A DNA stretch of 5,465 nt from Competibacteraceae bacterium UBA2792. GTDB taxonomy: Bacteria; Pseudomonadota; Gammaproteobacteria; Competibacterales; Competibacteraceae. Position 1 is the first letter of the stretch. Each line of letters opens with the position of its first letter. This document shows, in pieces, positions 1 through 5,465 of this stretch. The translations under genes and the position numbers were made by a program. The notes under the pieces were generated by a model, which worked only from the letters and a program-made list of their open reading frames with translations, did not search any database and was not told the DNA's origin. The stretch is from contig DEHU01000075.1 in assembly GCA_002352125.1 (NCBI GenBank), forward strand, positions 1 through 5,465. The letters are read 5' to 3'.

Positions 1-165
1 ATTCCGGTCACCAATACCTCGGTCAATCCCGCCCGCAGCACCAGCCAAGCGATTTTCGTCGGCGGCTGGGCTTTGCAACAGTTGTGGCTGTTCTGGGTCG
101 CGCCCATCGCTGGCGCAGCGCTGGCCGGTCTCTTTTACCGCTGGCTAGCCCCCAATAACGATTGA
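1..165 (+). CDS. aqpZ: Aquaporin Z-type water channel, C-terminal part (5' end outside window)
   Basis: This is the last 54 residues of an inner-membrane aquaporin that carries water passively across the cytoplasmic membrane. The reading frame is open from base 1 and stops at TGA 163-165. The fragment begins [13 protein letters not shown], which contains the second NPA box (N9-P10-A11) followed by Arg12, the arginine of the aromatic/arginine selectivity filter. Thr6 sits six residues before that Arg, where E. coli AqpZ has Thr183. NPA is followed by Arg-Ser rather than the Arg-Asp of glycerol facilitators, so a water-selective AqpZ is favoured over GlpF despite the GlpD-like neighbour. Residues from about 24 to 47 form the last transmembrane helix (rich in W, L, F, A, G), and a short polar tail follows. 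The gene is convergent with the glpD-like gene and ends 20 bases before a strong terminator. The N-terminal NPA box and the rest of the filter lie outside the window. Confidence 0.93.
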   Translation: MPVTNTSVNPARSTSQAIFVGGWALQQLWLFWVAPIAGAALAGLFYRWLAPNND

Positions 166-185
166 ACTGCTTTTCTGCACTAGCT

Positions 186-218
186 ACGGGGCGCGTTGCG
201 ACGCGCCCCGTTTTGTTT
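186..218 (+). terminator. Rho-independent terminator of aqpZ
   Basis: A perfect 10-bp stem (186-195 pairs with 202-211, mostly G-C) closes a 6-base loop (TTGCGA, 196-201). TTTGTTT follows at 212-218. The T-tract lies only on the + strand side, so the hairpin is oriented to end aqpZ transcription. On the - strand the same hairpin has no U-run after it, so it would be at best a weak stop for the converging glpD-like gene. Confidence 0.9.
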
Positions 219-271
219 CGATTCCCGCAACGGAGCCAATCCTTTCAGGGTAAGAAAGGCCGCGCTGCTGG

Positions 272-1876
272 CTAGCCCAGAAAATACTCGTCGAATTTTT
301 CTCTGGCCCGATCCTCGAACAAAATCTTGCAGGCTTCCATTAGACCGGGAGCACTCCGAATGTCCTCCCGGCGCAACACGAGGGCGATATTGGAACGCCG
401 ACGCAGGAAATCTTCGAGTTTGACGATCCTCTCCCGGTGCTTCGCCAACTCGATTTCGCAGCGAATATACTCGGTGCCCTGGATCAGTATCTCCGCTTGG
501 CGAGGGTTCTCGCGGATTTCGGCGAGCAGCTCTAACGCCCACTGGCCGTAGCGCCGCCACAGGCGGTCGGTCAGACTTTCCGTTGTCTCTGGCGACGCGT
601 GGCGATCGAGGTTCATCAGCTTGGCCTGGCGCAAATATTCCGCTCGCGCGGAAGATGGCGGTTCGCCGTACCATTCGCGGTTCCCGCAAGGCATTGCAAC
701 CCCCAACTTGCGGACGATTTCGGTCACCTCGTTTCCCACGTTGATGCAGTCGGTCAGCTTGCCGCCGAAGACGCTGAGATGCGCCCGCGCCCGGTCGAGA
801 TCGATCTCGTGCTTGCGGGATAACCGCATCCCGTCCCGGCCGTCGTCACCCGCTTTGGCCTCGACCACCAGCGGACGGACCCCGCAACGCTCGGCGATGA
901 TGTCCGCACGACTCAAAGGCCGCTGGAGATTCAACCGCTTGTTGATGTTGTCGAGCACAAATTGCCGGTCTTCGTCCGTGACCGCAGCGAAGAGACTCTC
1001 GACCCGGGTGTCGGTGGTACCGATGCAGGTGCGCGCGCTCAGAGGAATGGCGAAGAACAAACGGCCATCGTCGGCGAAAAAAGCCAGTATCCGCTGGCTT
1101 GAAGCGATTTGAGGGACGATCAGGTGAATGCCCTTGGAAAACAGGTGACGGTGTTCGGTTCGCTCGCCGATCAGCCGATTGTGCTCGTCCACGAACGGAC
1201 CGGCGGCATTGATCAGCACTCTGGAGCGAATCTCGAAAATCCTATCGTCGACGATATCCCGCCCCCTGGTGATCCAAAACTCGCCGTCCCGGCGAGCGCC
1301 GAGCGATTCGACGTAGTTGGCGGCGATGCAGCCATGATTTACTGCCGAGAGCACGAACTGGAACGCGAAGCGCGAATCGCCGTCGGGCAACCAAGCATCG
1401 GAGTATTCGAAACCGCCGACGGCATTTTGGGTGTTGATAACCGGTTCTGCCTGCTGAATCGCCCGCCTGGAAAGTAGCCGGGGAACCTTGGTAAAACCGT
1501 TCCCAAACAGCCAGTACACCCAAGCCCCGGCCCAAAGCAGCAACGGATGCCAGCGAAATCCCCGCTCGATGGTCGCCAGAAAACGGATTTCCCGAACTTG
1601 GGAAGGATAGTGGCGAATCAGATGGTTGCGGCTTAGGCACAACTTTCTGACCAGCGCGTAATCGCGAGTTTCCAGATATTTGATGCCGCCCCAGATCAGG
1701 TTCGATGACTGCTGGCTGGTGAAACCGGCGAAATCGCCCCGGTCGATCAGCGCCACCTGTGCGCCTTTGCCGGACAGCGCGGCAGCGATCGCGGCGCCAT
1801 TGATGCCACCGCCGACGATCAGGACATCGTGAACCACCCGATCCAGTTCCCGAACAGTGCTCTCACGCAGTTGCAT
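272..1876 (-). CDS. glpD: FAD-dependent glycerol-3-phosphate dehydrogenase (GlpD-like)
   Basis: The family oxidises sn-glycerol-3-phosphate to dihydroxyacetone phosphate at the cytoplasmic membrane and passes electrons to quinone. The protein has 534 residues, near the family norm (about 500-560). It opens with a Rossmann FAD-binding segment (VLIVGGGINGAA, 18-29) with an acidic residue at the end of strand 2 (D45). Other GlpD landmarks are SSNLIWGGIKYLE (57-69), GFEYSDAW (155-162), NAAGPF (223-228), KGIHLIVP (248-255, aligned to the E. coli active-site His233 region), GTTDT (286-290), GVRPL (332-336) and SVFGGKLT (368-375). A helical C-terminal domain (about 390-534) matches the DAO C-terminal extension of GlpD. 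I chose ATG at 1876-1874 because GGAG lies six bases upstream and the FAD fold begins soon after. The frame is open to an ATG at 1987, but those 37 extra residues look non-conserved. The HGGxRYLE motif of GlpD reads WGGIKYLE here, so the substrate may differ. A GlpA-like or other FAD oxidoreductase is the alternative. Confidence 0.87.
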   Translation of the reverse strand: MQLRESTVRELDRVVHDVLIVGGGINGAAIAAALSGKGAQVALIDRGDFAGFTSQQSSNLIWGGIKYLETRDYALVRKLCLSRNHLIRHYPSQVREIRFLATIERGFRWHPLLLWAGAWVYWLFGNGFTKVPRLLSRRAIQQAEPVINTQNAVGGFEYSDAWLPDGDSRFAFQFVLSAVNHGCIAANYVESLGARRDGEFWITRGRDIVDDRIFEIRSRVLINAAGPFVDEHNRLIGERTEHRHLFSKGIHLIVPQIASSQRILAFFADDGRLFFAIPLSARTCIGTTDTRVESLFAAVTDEDRQFVLDNINKRLNLQRPLSRADIIAERCGVRPLVVEAKAGDDGRDGMRLSRKHEIDLDRARAHLSVFGGKLTDCINVGNEVTEIVRKLGVAMPCGNREWYGEPPSSARAEYLRQAKLMNLDRHASPETTESLTDRLWRRYGQWALELLAEIRENPRQAEILIQGTEYIRCEIELAKHRERIVKLEDFLRRRSNIALVLRREDIRSAPGLMEACKILFEDRAREKFDEYFLG

Positions 1877-1886
1877 AGAATTCTCC
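1877..1886 (-). promoter_or_regulatory. Shine-Dalgarno site of the glpD-like gene
   Basis: Read on the - strand, GGAG (1886-1883) is followed by the six-base spacer AATTCT and then ATG at 1876-1874. This is the best ribosome site near any candidate start. The in-frame ATGs at 1906 and 1987 have no comparable motif, so this site decides the start. Confidence 0.8.
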
Positions 1887-2037
1887 GCCGCCAAATTGCG
1901 GAACATCCAGCCAACTCGATGCTGCGCGCTACCTCTCTTCGGTCGAAGAAGGCAAGATTTACCGGCCCTCGATGTCGAAACCGGCAACGAAATGCTGGGG
2001 GCAAAAGGTATTGACCATGACGAACCCAGTTTGCGCC

Positions 2038-2043
2038 TATAAT
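2038..2043 (+). promoter_or_regulatory. Candidate sigma-70 -10 element for the cobalamin operon
   Basis: A perfect TATAAT lies 47 bases before the cbiX ATG, in the divergent intergenic region. The -35 is ambiguous. TTGACC (2011-2016, five of six consensus bases) would need a 21-base spacer. ATGACG (2017-2022, four of six) gives 15. Neither is the ideal 17, and there is no extended -10 TG. If it is used, transcription would start near 2050 and leave a leader of about 40 bases, too short for a cobalamin riboswitch. I saw no convincing - strand promoter for the glpD-like gene in this region. Confidence 0.45.
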
Positions 2044-2090
2044 TTTGCGATACTCGCTAACTTTGCCATCGGACCCCAAACACGACTTCC

Positions 2091-3149
2091 ATGAACCAAC
2101 CGCCCTCCTCTCGCCCCGCCGTATTGCTCATCGGCCACGGGACCCGGCTCGCTGCCGGTGTCGCCGAATTTCGGAACTTGGCCGAGCAGTTGCAGCAAGC
2201 CTTACCCGACCGCAGTTGCTTGGCCGGTTTTCTGGAGCTGGTCGAACCCAGCGTGCCCGAAGCGTTGGAAACGCTGTGGCAACAGGGTTTTCGCCGCGTC
2301 ACCGCCCTGCCGGCACTACTGATGGCCGCTGGTCACGTCAAAAACGATATTCCTACAATCATCAAAGACTTTCAGGCCGAACATCCAGGTTTAACGATCA
2401 CTTTCGGCGCGGATTTAGGGATTCATGCCAACCTGTTGCAAATTGCCCGCGAACGAATCGAGAGCGTGGAAAAGGCATTTGGTCCAAGTTACGACCGGCG
2501 CGGTACTCTACTGCTGGTCATCGGGCGCGGTAGCTCCGATCCCGACGCCAACTCTAACATCAGCAAGATCACCCGGATGCTGTGGGAAGGAATGGGCTTC
2601 GGTTGGGCGGAAACCGCCTACACCGCCGTCGCTGCGCCGTTGATGGCCGATGCGCTGAAACGAACCCACCGTTTGGGTTTCCAGCGACTCATCGTCTTGC
2701 CCTACCTGTTGTTCACTGGCCGTTTGGTCGAAGAGGTACGCGCCACCATCGCCGCACATCAGGCTATTCACCCCGAAGTGCGAATCGCGCTCGCTCCCTA
2801 TCTCAACACCCACCCGCTATTGATCGAAACTTTTCTGGAGCGGCTGCACGATGCGGAACAAGGTGAAGTTCGCATGAGTTGCCAGCTTTGTCCCTATCGT
2901 AGCCCCATCGTTGGCCGCGAGGACTGGCAGGGCGCACCACAAATCACTCATCACCACGATCACCACGATCACCACGATCACCACGATCACCACGATCACC
3001 ATCACCCGAACGATCATCATCAAACTCATCACCATCACGATCACCATCATCATCACTCTCACGGGCACGATCACCACCACCATCCCCACGGACATCATCA
3101 TCACTCTCACGGGCACGATCAAAACGACCAAAGCGACCACGGACATTAA
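2091..3149 (+). CDS. cbiX: Sirohydrochlorin cobaltochelatase CbiX, long form with His-rich tail
   Basis: The enzyme inserts Co2+ into sirohydrochlorin in the cytoplasm, the entry step of the early-cobalt (anaerobic-type) cobalamin route. The product has 352 residues. The N-terminal chelatase domain (about 9-125) carries both expected metal/tetrapyrrole histidines, H16 in LLIGHGTR and H82 in MAAGHVKNDIP. A second, related domain (about 138-255) begins VIGRGSSDPDAN, with Arg where the first domain has His. MSCQLC (262-267) is the MXCXXC motif that binds a 4Fe-4S cluster in Bacillus megaterium CbiX. The tail (287-352) contains 40 His among 66 residues, with many Asp, and probably binds or stores cobalt or other divalent metals. 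An in-frame TAA at 2058-2060 and the lack of any other ATG or GTG fix the start at 2091, although no clear Shine-Dalgarno is present. It is the first gene of the operon, 60 bases before cobH. SirB or a nickel chelatase is possible, but the methyltransferase neighbours favour cobalt. Confidence 0.93.
   Translation: MNQPPSSRPAVLLIGHGTRLAAGVAEFRNLAEQLQQALPDRSCLAGFLELVEPSVPEALETLWQQGFRRVTALPALLMAAGHVKNDIPTIIKDFQAEHPGLTITFGADLGIHANLLQIARERIESVEKAFGPSYDRRGTLLLVIGRGSSDPDANSNISKITRMLWEGMGFGWAETAYTAVAAPLMADALKRTHRLGFQRLIVLPYLLFTGRLVEEVRATIAAHQAIHPEVRIALAPYLNTHPLLIETFLERLHDAEQGEVRMSCQLCPYRSPIVGREDWQGAPQITHHHDHHDHHDHHDHHDHHHPNDHHQTHHHHDHHHHHSHGHDHHHHPHGHHHHSHGHDQNDQSDHGH
2952..2996 (+). repeat. Five perfect tandem copies of a 9-bp unit (CACCACGAT) within cbiX
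   Basis: The unit CACCACGAT occurs five times without a mismatch and is followed by a sixth, partial copy (CACCAT, 2997-3002). It is in frame, so each copy adds His-His-Asp to the CbiX tail. Because synonymous codons are identical in every copy, expansion by replication slippage is more likely than selection on protein alone. Confidence 0.95.
3045..3073 (+). repeat. 29-bp direct repeat in the cbiX tail, copy 1
   Basis: These 29 bases recur exactly at 3093-3121, offset by 48 bases (16 codons), so both copies are in the same reading frame. They encode the HHHSHGHD pattern seen twice in the tail. This is an internal duplication separate from the 9-bp array. Confidence 0.9.
3093..3121 (+). repeat. 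29-bp direct repeat in the cbiX tail, copy 2
   Basis: This is an exact second copy of 3045-3073. The match ends at 3122, where the coding sequence moves into the less His-rich end of the tail. Confidence 0.9.
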
Positions 3150-3209
3150 AGCCACGCTCTCATCCCTCCCCCTTTCTCCCAAGAGAGAGGCCCGCTACTT
3201 GGAGCCGCC

Positions 3210-3857
3210 ATGCCCCGCTTCGACTATCTCCGCGATCCCGATGAAATCGAACGCCAGTCGTTCGTCCAAATTCGCCAGTTGACCGATCTGTCTGGCTTCG
3301 ATGCCGATCAACAGCAGGTGGCGATGCGACTGATTCACACATCCGGCGATCCCGGCATCGTTCACGATCTCCACTTCAGCCCCGGCTCGATCGACGCCGG
3401 GCTGGCGGCGCTGGAAAACGGCGCGGATGTGCTTTGCGACATCGAGATGGTCAGCCACGGCATCAGTAAACGGTATTTGAAAGGGAAGGTGCATTGTTTT
3501 CTGAACTCGCCCAGCGTTGCCGAACACGCCCGCCAAACCGGCGAAACCCGGTCGATGGCGGCAATGGCGGAATGGCCGGCACATCTGGCGGGAAGCATCG
3601 TTGCCATCGGCAATGCGCCAACCGCCCTGTTTCGGCTACTGGATTTGCTGGACGAGGGCGCACCCCGCCCGGCCTTGATCATCGGGATGCCGGTCGGCTT
3701 CATCAACGCCGCCGAATCGAAGCAAGCGTTGTGGGACACCGCCCCAAGCGAATTCCGGACGCCTTGCATCACGCTATTGGGCCGGCGTGGCGGCAGCAGC
3801 CTAGCCGCGGCCACCCTCAATGCTTTAGCGCGTATGGCAAACGGCATCCGTTTCTGA
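3210..3857 (+). CDS. cobH: Precorrin-8X methylmutase (CobH/CbiC)
   Basis: The enzyme moves the methyl group from C11 to C12 of precorrin-8X (or cobalt-precorrin-8), giving hydrogenobyrinate (or cobyrinate), the last ring rearrangement of corrin synthesis, in the cytoplasm. Its 215 residues match the usual length (about 205-220). The family start YLRDPDEIERQSF (6-18) is present. RLIHTSGDPG (40-49) carries H43, the position of the catalytic His in Pseudomonas denitrificans CobH. ADVLCDIEMVSHGI follows, then the glycine-rich GNAPTALF and the signature IIGMPVGFINAAESK. The C-terminal stretch GRRGGSSLAAATLNAL is also typical. The start is supported by GGAG at 3201-3204, five bases before ATG. The 60-base gap after cbiX shows no terminator, so it should be in the same operon. 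Its stop TGA shares one base with the cobL start (TGATG). The name cbiC is equally valid if the substrate already carries cobalt. Confidence 0.95.
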   Translation: MPRFDYLRDPDEIERQSFVQIRQLTDLSGFDADQQQVAMRLIHTSGDPGIVHDLHFSPGSIDAGLAALENGADVLCDIEMVSHGISKRYLKGKVHCFLNSPSVAEHARQTGETRSMAAMAEWPAHLAGSIVAIGNAPTALFRLLDLLDEGAPRPALIIGMPVGFINAAESKQALWDTAPSEFRTPCITLLGRRGGSSLAAATLNALARMANGIRF

Positions 3858-5104
3858 TGACCGCCCAATTCGATTGGCCCGGCCCGCCGATACACGTCAT
3901 CGGTATGGGCATGGACGCCGGTGCGTTCGGCCAATCGGCGCGTTCGGCGCTGGCCGAAGCGGAACTCGTGATCGGCGCAGCGGCGCATCTGGCCGCTTTC
4001 CCCGAACTGACCGCCGAGAAACGTCCTTACCCTAGCCCGATGAGCGGCTTGTGGGATGTGTTGCGCGCCAGCGCCGGACGGCGTATCGCTATCCTGGCCT
4101 CCGGCGATCCGCTGTTCTTCGGCATTGGCACCACCCTGCTCCGCCATTTGTCCGCCGAGCATCTGGTGTTCCATCCCAACGTCTCCAGCATTCAAGCAGC
4201 CTTCGCCCGGCTGGGTCGCCCGTGGCAGCAGGCGCAATGGGTCAGCCTACACGGCCGGCCGCTGGCCAGTTTGCGCGCGGCATTACACAACAATCGCCTG
4301 TATGCCCTGCTCACCGACCGCGACAGCTCGCCGGCCGCCATCGCGCGGGTGTTGATGGAAACCGGTTTCGGTGAATCGAAACTCTGGGTCGCCGAGGATT
4401 TGGGTACGCAGACGGAGCGATTCCACTCGTTCCAGGCCGCTGGATTAGCGGATGCTGATACCGGATTTTCTCCGCTGAACGTCGTCATCGTGGAAACATG
4501 CGGGCCGGGCGGAGTCTTGCCGGAATTCCCCGGCATTCCCGACGAGCGGTTCAGCACCGGCGTGGAACCGGGCAAAGGATTGTTGAGCAAACGCGAGGTG
4601 CGGCTGACCATTCTGTCGCTGCTCGCGCCCCAGGCTGGTGAGGTCGGCTGGGATGTGGGCGCCGGCTGCGGCGGCGTGTCGGTGGAATGGGCGCGCTGGA
4701 ATCCTGGCGGCGAGGTTCACGCCGTCGAATATCACCCGGAACGGCTGGAACACTTGGGCATCAACCGCGAGCGGTTCGGCGTCGTCGCCAACCTGCATAT
4801 CGTTGCCGGTCGCGCCCCCGAGGCGCTGGCGGATTTGCCCGACCCGCACGCCGCGTTCATCGGCGGCAGCAGCGGCGATTTACACGAGATGCTGGACGCG
4901 GTTTGGGCGCGCTTGCCACCCGGCGGTCGATTGGTCGCGAGCGCCGTGACCGAAGACAGCCGGGTGGATCTGCATACCTTCGCCGGCGACCGGCCAGCCG
5001 AATGGACCGAGTTAAGCATCGCCCGCGCCGAACGACTGGCCGGCCAACGAGTCATGCGCCCGTACCTGCCGGTGCTGCTGATGAAATTGGAGAAATCCGA
5101 ATGA
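3857..5104 (+). CDS. cobL: Precorrin-6Y C5,15-methyltransferase (decarboxylating), fused CbiE-CbiT
   Basis: This bifunctional cytoplasmic enzyme methylates C5 and C15 of precorrin-6B (or the cobalt form) with S-adenosylmethionine and removes the C12 acetate carboxyl group. It has 415 residues, the normal size for the CobL fusion. The N-terminal CbiE domain (about 11-215) starts IHVIGMGMDAG and holds the tetrapyrrole-methylase motif SGDPLFFGIG (82-91), then HPNVSSIQAAFARLG. The C-terminal CbiT domain (about 240-415) starts with GLLSKREVR (241-249) and has the SAM-binding motif WDVGAGCGGVSVEWAR (265-280). It continues with FIGGSSGDL (334-342) and a PPGGRLV turn (355-360). I chose ATG 3857 because it overlaps the cobH stop as TGATG and lies ten residues before the CbiE fold. 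The frame is open further upstream, but there it runs inside cobH. There is no Shine-Dalgarno before the start, so coupled re-initiation is likely. It overlaps cobI by four bases. Confidence 0.95.
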   Translation: MTAQFDWPGPPIHVIGMGMDAGAFGQSARSALAEAELVIGAAAHLAAFPELTAEKRPYPSPMSGLWDVLRASAGRRIAILASGDPLFFGIGTTLLRHLSAEHLVFHPNVSSIQAAFARLGRPWQQAQWVSLHGRPLASLRAALHNNRLYALLTDRDSSPAAIARVLMETGFGESKLWVAEDLGTQTERFHSFQAAGLADADTGFSPLNVVIVETCGPGGVLPEFPGIPDERFSTGVEPGKGLLSKREVRLTILSLLAPQAGEVGWDVGAGCGGVSVEWARWNPGGEVHAVEYHPERLEHLGINRERFGVVANLHIVAGRAPEALADLPDPHAAFIGGSSGDLHEMLDAVWARLPPGGRLVASAVTEDSRVDLHTFAGDRPAEWTELSIARAERLAGQRVMRPYLPVLLMKLEKSE

Positions 5105-5465
5105 ATGCGACTGGCACCCTGTACGGAGTTGGGGTTGGCCCCGGCGATCCGGAATTGCTGACGCTCAAGGCCGTGCGCATCCTGCAAAGCGTGCCGGTCG
5201 TCGCCTACCCCGCCACGCCACAGGGCAGTGCTCAAGCCCGCGATATCGCGGCGGAATGGCTGAGCGGCAAGCGAGAAATCCCGATCACCATGCCCTGCAT
5301 GCTGGATCGCGGCCCCGTAAATAAAGGCTACGACGAGGCTGCTGTAGTCATCGCCGAGGAATTGGCCGCCGGGCGGGACGTGGCGATTCTTTGCGAGGGC
5401 GATCCGCTATTTTACGGCAGTTTCAGTTACTTGCTGCAACGGCTGGGCGACCGTTTTCCCTGCGT
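5101..5465 (+). CDS. cobI: Precorrin-2 C20-methyltransferase (CobI/CbiL), N-terminal part
   Basis: The enzyme methylates C20 of precorrin-2 (CobI) or cobalt-sirohydrochlorin/cobalt-precorrin-2 (CbiL) with S-adenosylmethionine. The first 121 residues are visible and the frame is still open at the window end, roughly half of the usual 230-260 residues. The SAM-binding tetrapyrrole-methylase start LYGVGVGPGDPELLTLKA (7-24) is present, as are the family LDRGPVNKGYDEAA (68-81) and the second signature CEGDPLFYGSFSYL (98-111). These favour the C20 enzyme over other methylases of the fold. ATG 5101-5103 overlaps the cobL stop as ATGA, and GGAG at 5089-5092 sits eight bases upstream. With CbiX two genes before it, the physiological substrate is more likely the cobalt-bound form, so the name cbiL may fit function better. 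Confidence 0.92.
   Translation, partial: MNATGTLYGVGVGPGDPELLTLKAVRILQSVPVVAYPATPQGSAQARDIAAEWLSGKREIPITMPCMLDRGPVNKGYDEAAVVIAEELAAGRDVAILCEGDPLFYGSFSYLLQRLGDRFPC

Noticed and set aside
241..259. A 6-bp hairpin (CCTTTC / GAAAGG) after the glpD-like gene as its terminator
   Set aside because: The stem is short with a 7-base loop, and no U-run follows on the - strand.
180..689. Antisense-frame 169-residue open frame over the end of the glpD-like gene
   Set aside because: It is rich in Arg, Pro and Ser, has no recognisable fold, and lies over the well-supported glpD-like frame and the aqpZ terminator.
1877..1987. A 37-residue N-terminal extension of the glpD-like protein
   Set aside because: The extra residues have no family resemblance and no ribosome site. 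The GGAG before ATG 1876 and the nearby FAD motif favour the shorter form.
2952..3002. Short regular repeats as a possible CRISPR array
   Set aside because: The units are 9 bp, directly adjacent with no spacers, and in frame within a protein gene.
2817..3182. A - strand frame that reads as a Val/Met/Ile-rich 'membrane protein'
   Set aside because: Its hydrophobic pattern is just the complement of the poly-His/Asp codons in cbiX. There is no ribosome site or family match.
3150..3209. A pyrimidine-rich stretch followed by GAGAGAGG between cbiX and cobH as a terminator
   Set aside because: Only a short, weak hairpin (CTC/GAG) can form and no T-tract follows. The gap is better read as an ordinary operon spacer with the cobH ribosome site.
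2911..3282. A + strand frame of Thr-Ile-Thr repeats
   Set aside because: This is the shifted reading of the same CAC/GAT repeat, overlapping both cbiX and the cobH start.
3494..3856. An upstream extension of cobL (121 residues)
   Set aside because: This stretch is the off-frame reading of cobH. The CbiE domain starts only after ATG 3857, which overlaps the cobH stop.

Overview
The window is a piece of a bacterial chromosome of moderately high GC, with dense proteobacterial-style gene packing. Gene content (a water-type aquaporin, a GlpD-like flavoprotein and a cobalamin corrin-ring operon) suggests a proteobacterium, most likely a gammaproteobacterium. That placement is a judgement from protein flavour only. 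No rRNA, tRNA, mobile element, CRISPR array or phage gene was seen.

Left part (1-1876): the window opens inside the 3' end of an aqpZ-type water channel gene on the + strand, which closes at a clean rho-independent terminator (186-218). Facing it on the - strand is a complete gene for a FAD-dependent glycerol-3-phosphate dehydrogenase-like protein (272-1876, 534 aa). Its start is fixed by a good Shine-Dalgarno sequence.

Middle (1877-2090): a 214-base divergent intergenic region separates the glpD-like gene from a + strand cobalamin operon. It holds a perfect TATAAT (2038-2043), a candidate -10 for the operon. I saw no cobalamin riboswitch motifs in it.

Right part (2091-5465): four genes run in the same direction. 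They are cbiX (two-domain sirohydrochlorin cobaltochelatase with an MXCXXC motif and an extreme poly-His/Asp tail), cobH/cbiC (precorrin-8X methylmutase), cobL (fused CbiE-CbiT, precorrin-6Y methyltransferase/decarboxylase) and cobI/cbiL (precorrin-2 C20-methyltransferase, cut by the window end). cobH-cobL and cobL-cobI overlap by 1 and 4 bases, so they should be translationally coupled. Together they encode cobalt insertion into sirohydrochlorin, C20 methylation, C5/C15 methylation with decarboxylation, and the final methyl migration that gives hydrogenobyrinate or its cobalt form. The presence of CbiX points to early cobalt insertion, so the Cob-named enzymes probably act on cobalt-containing intermediates.

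No wholly new system is evident. The most distinctive features are the CbiX metal-binding tail, built partly from a perfect 9-bp DNA tandem repeat, and changed active-site positions in the GlpD-like protein.
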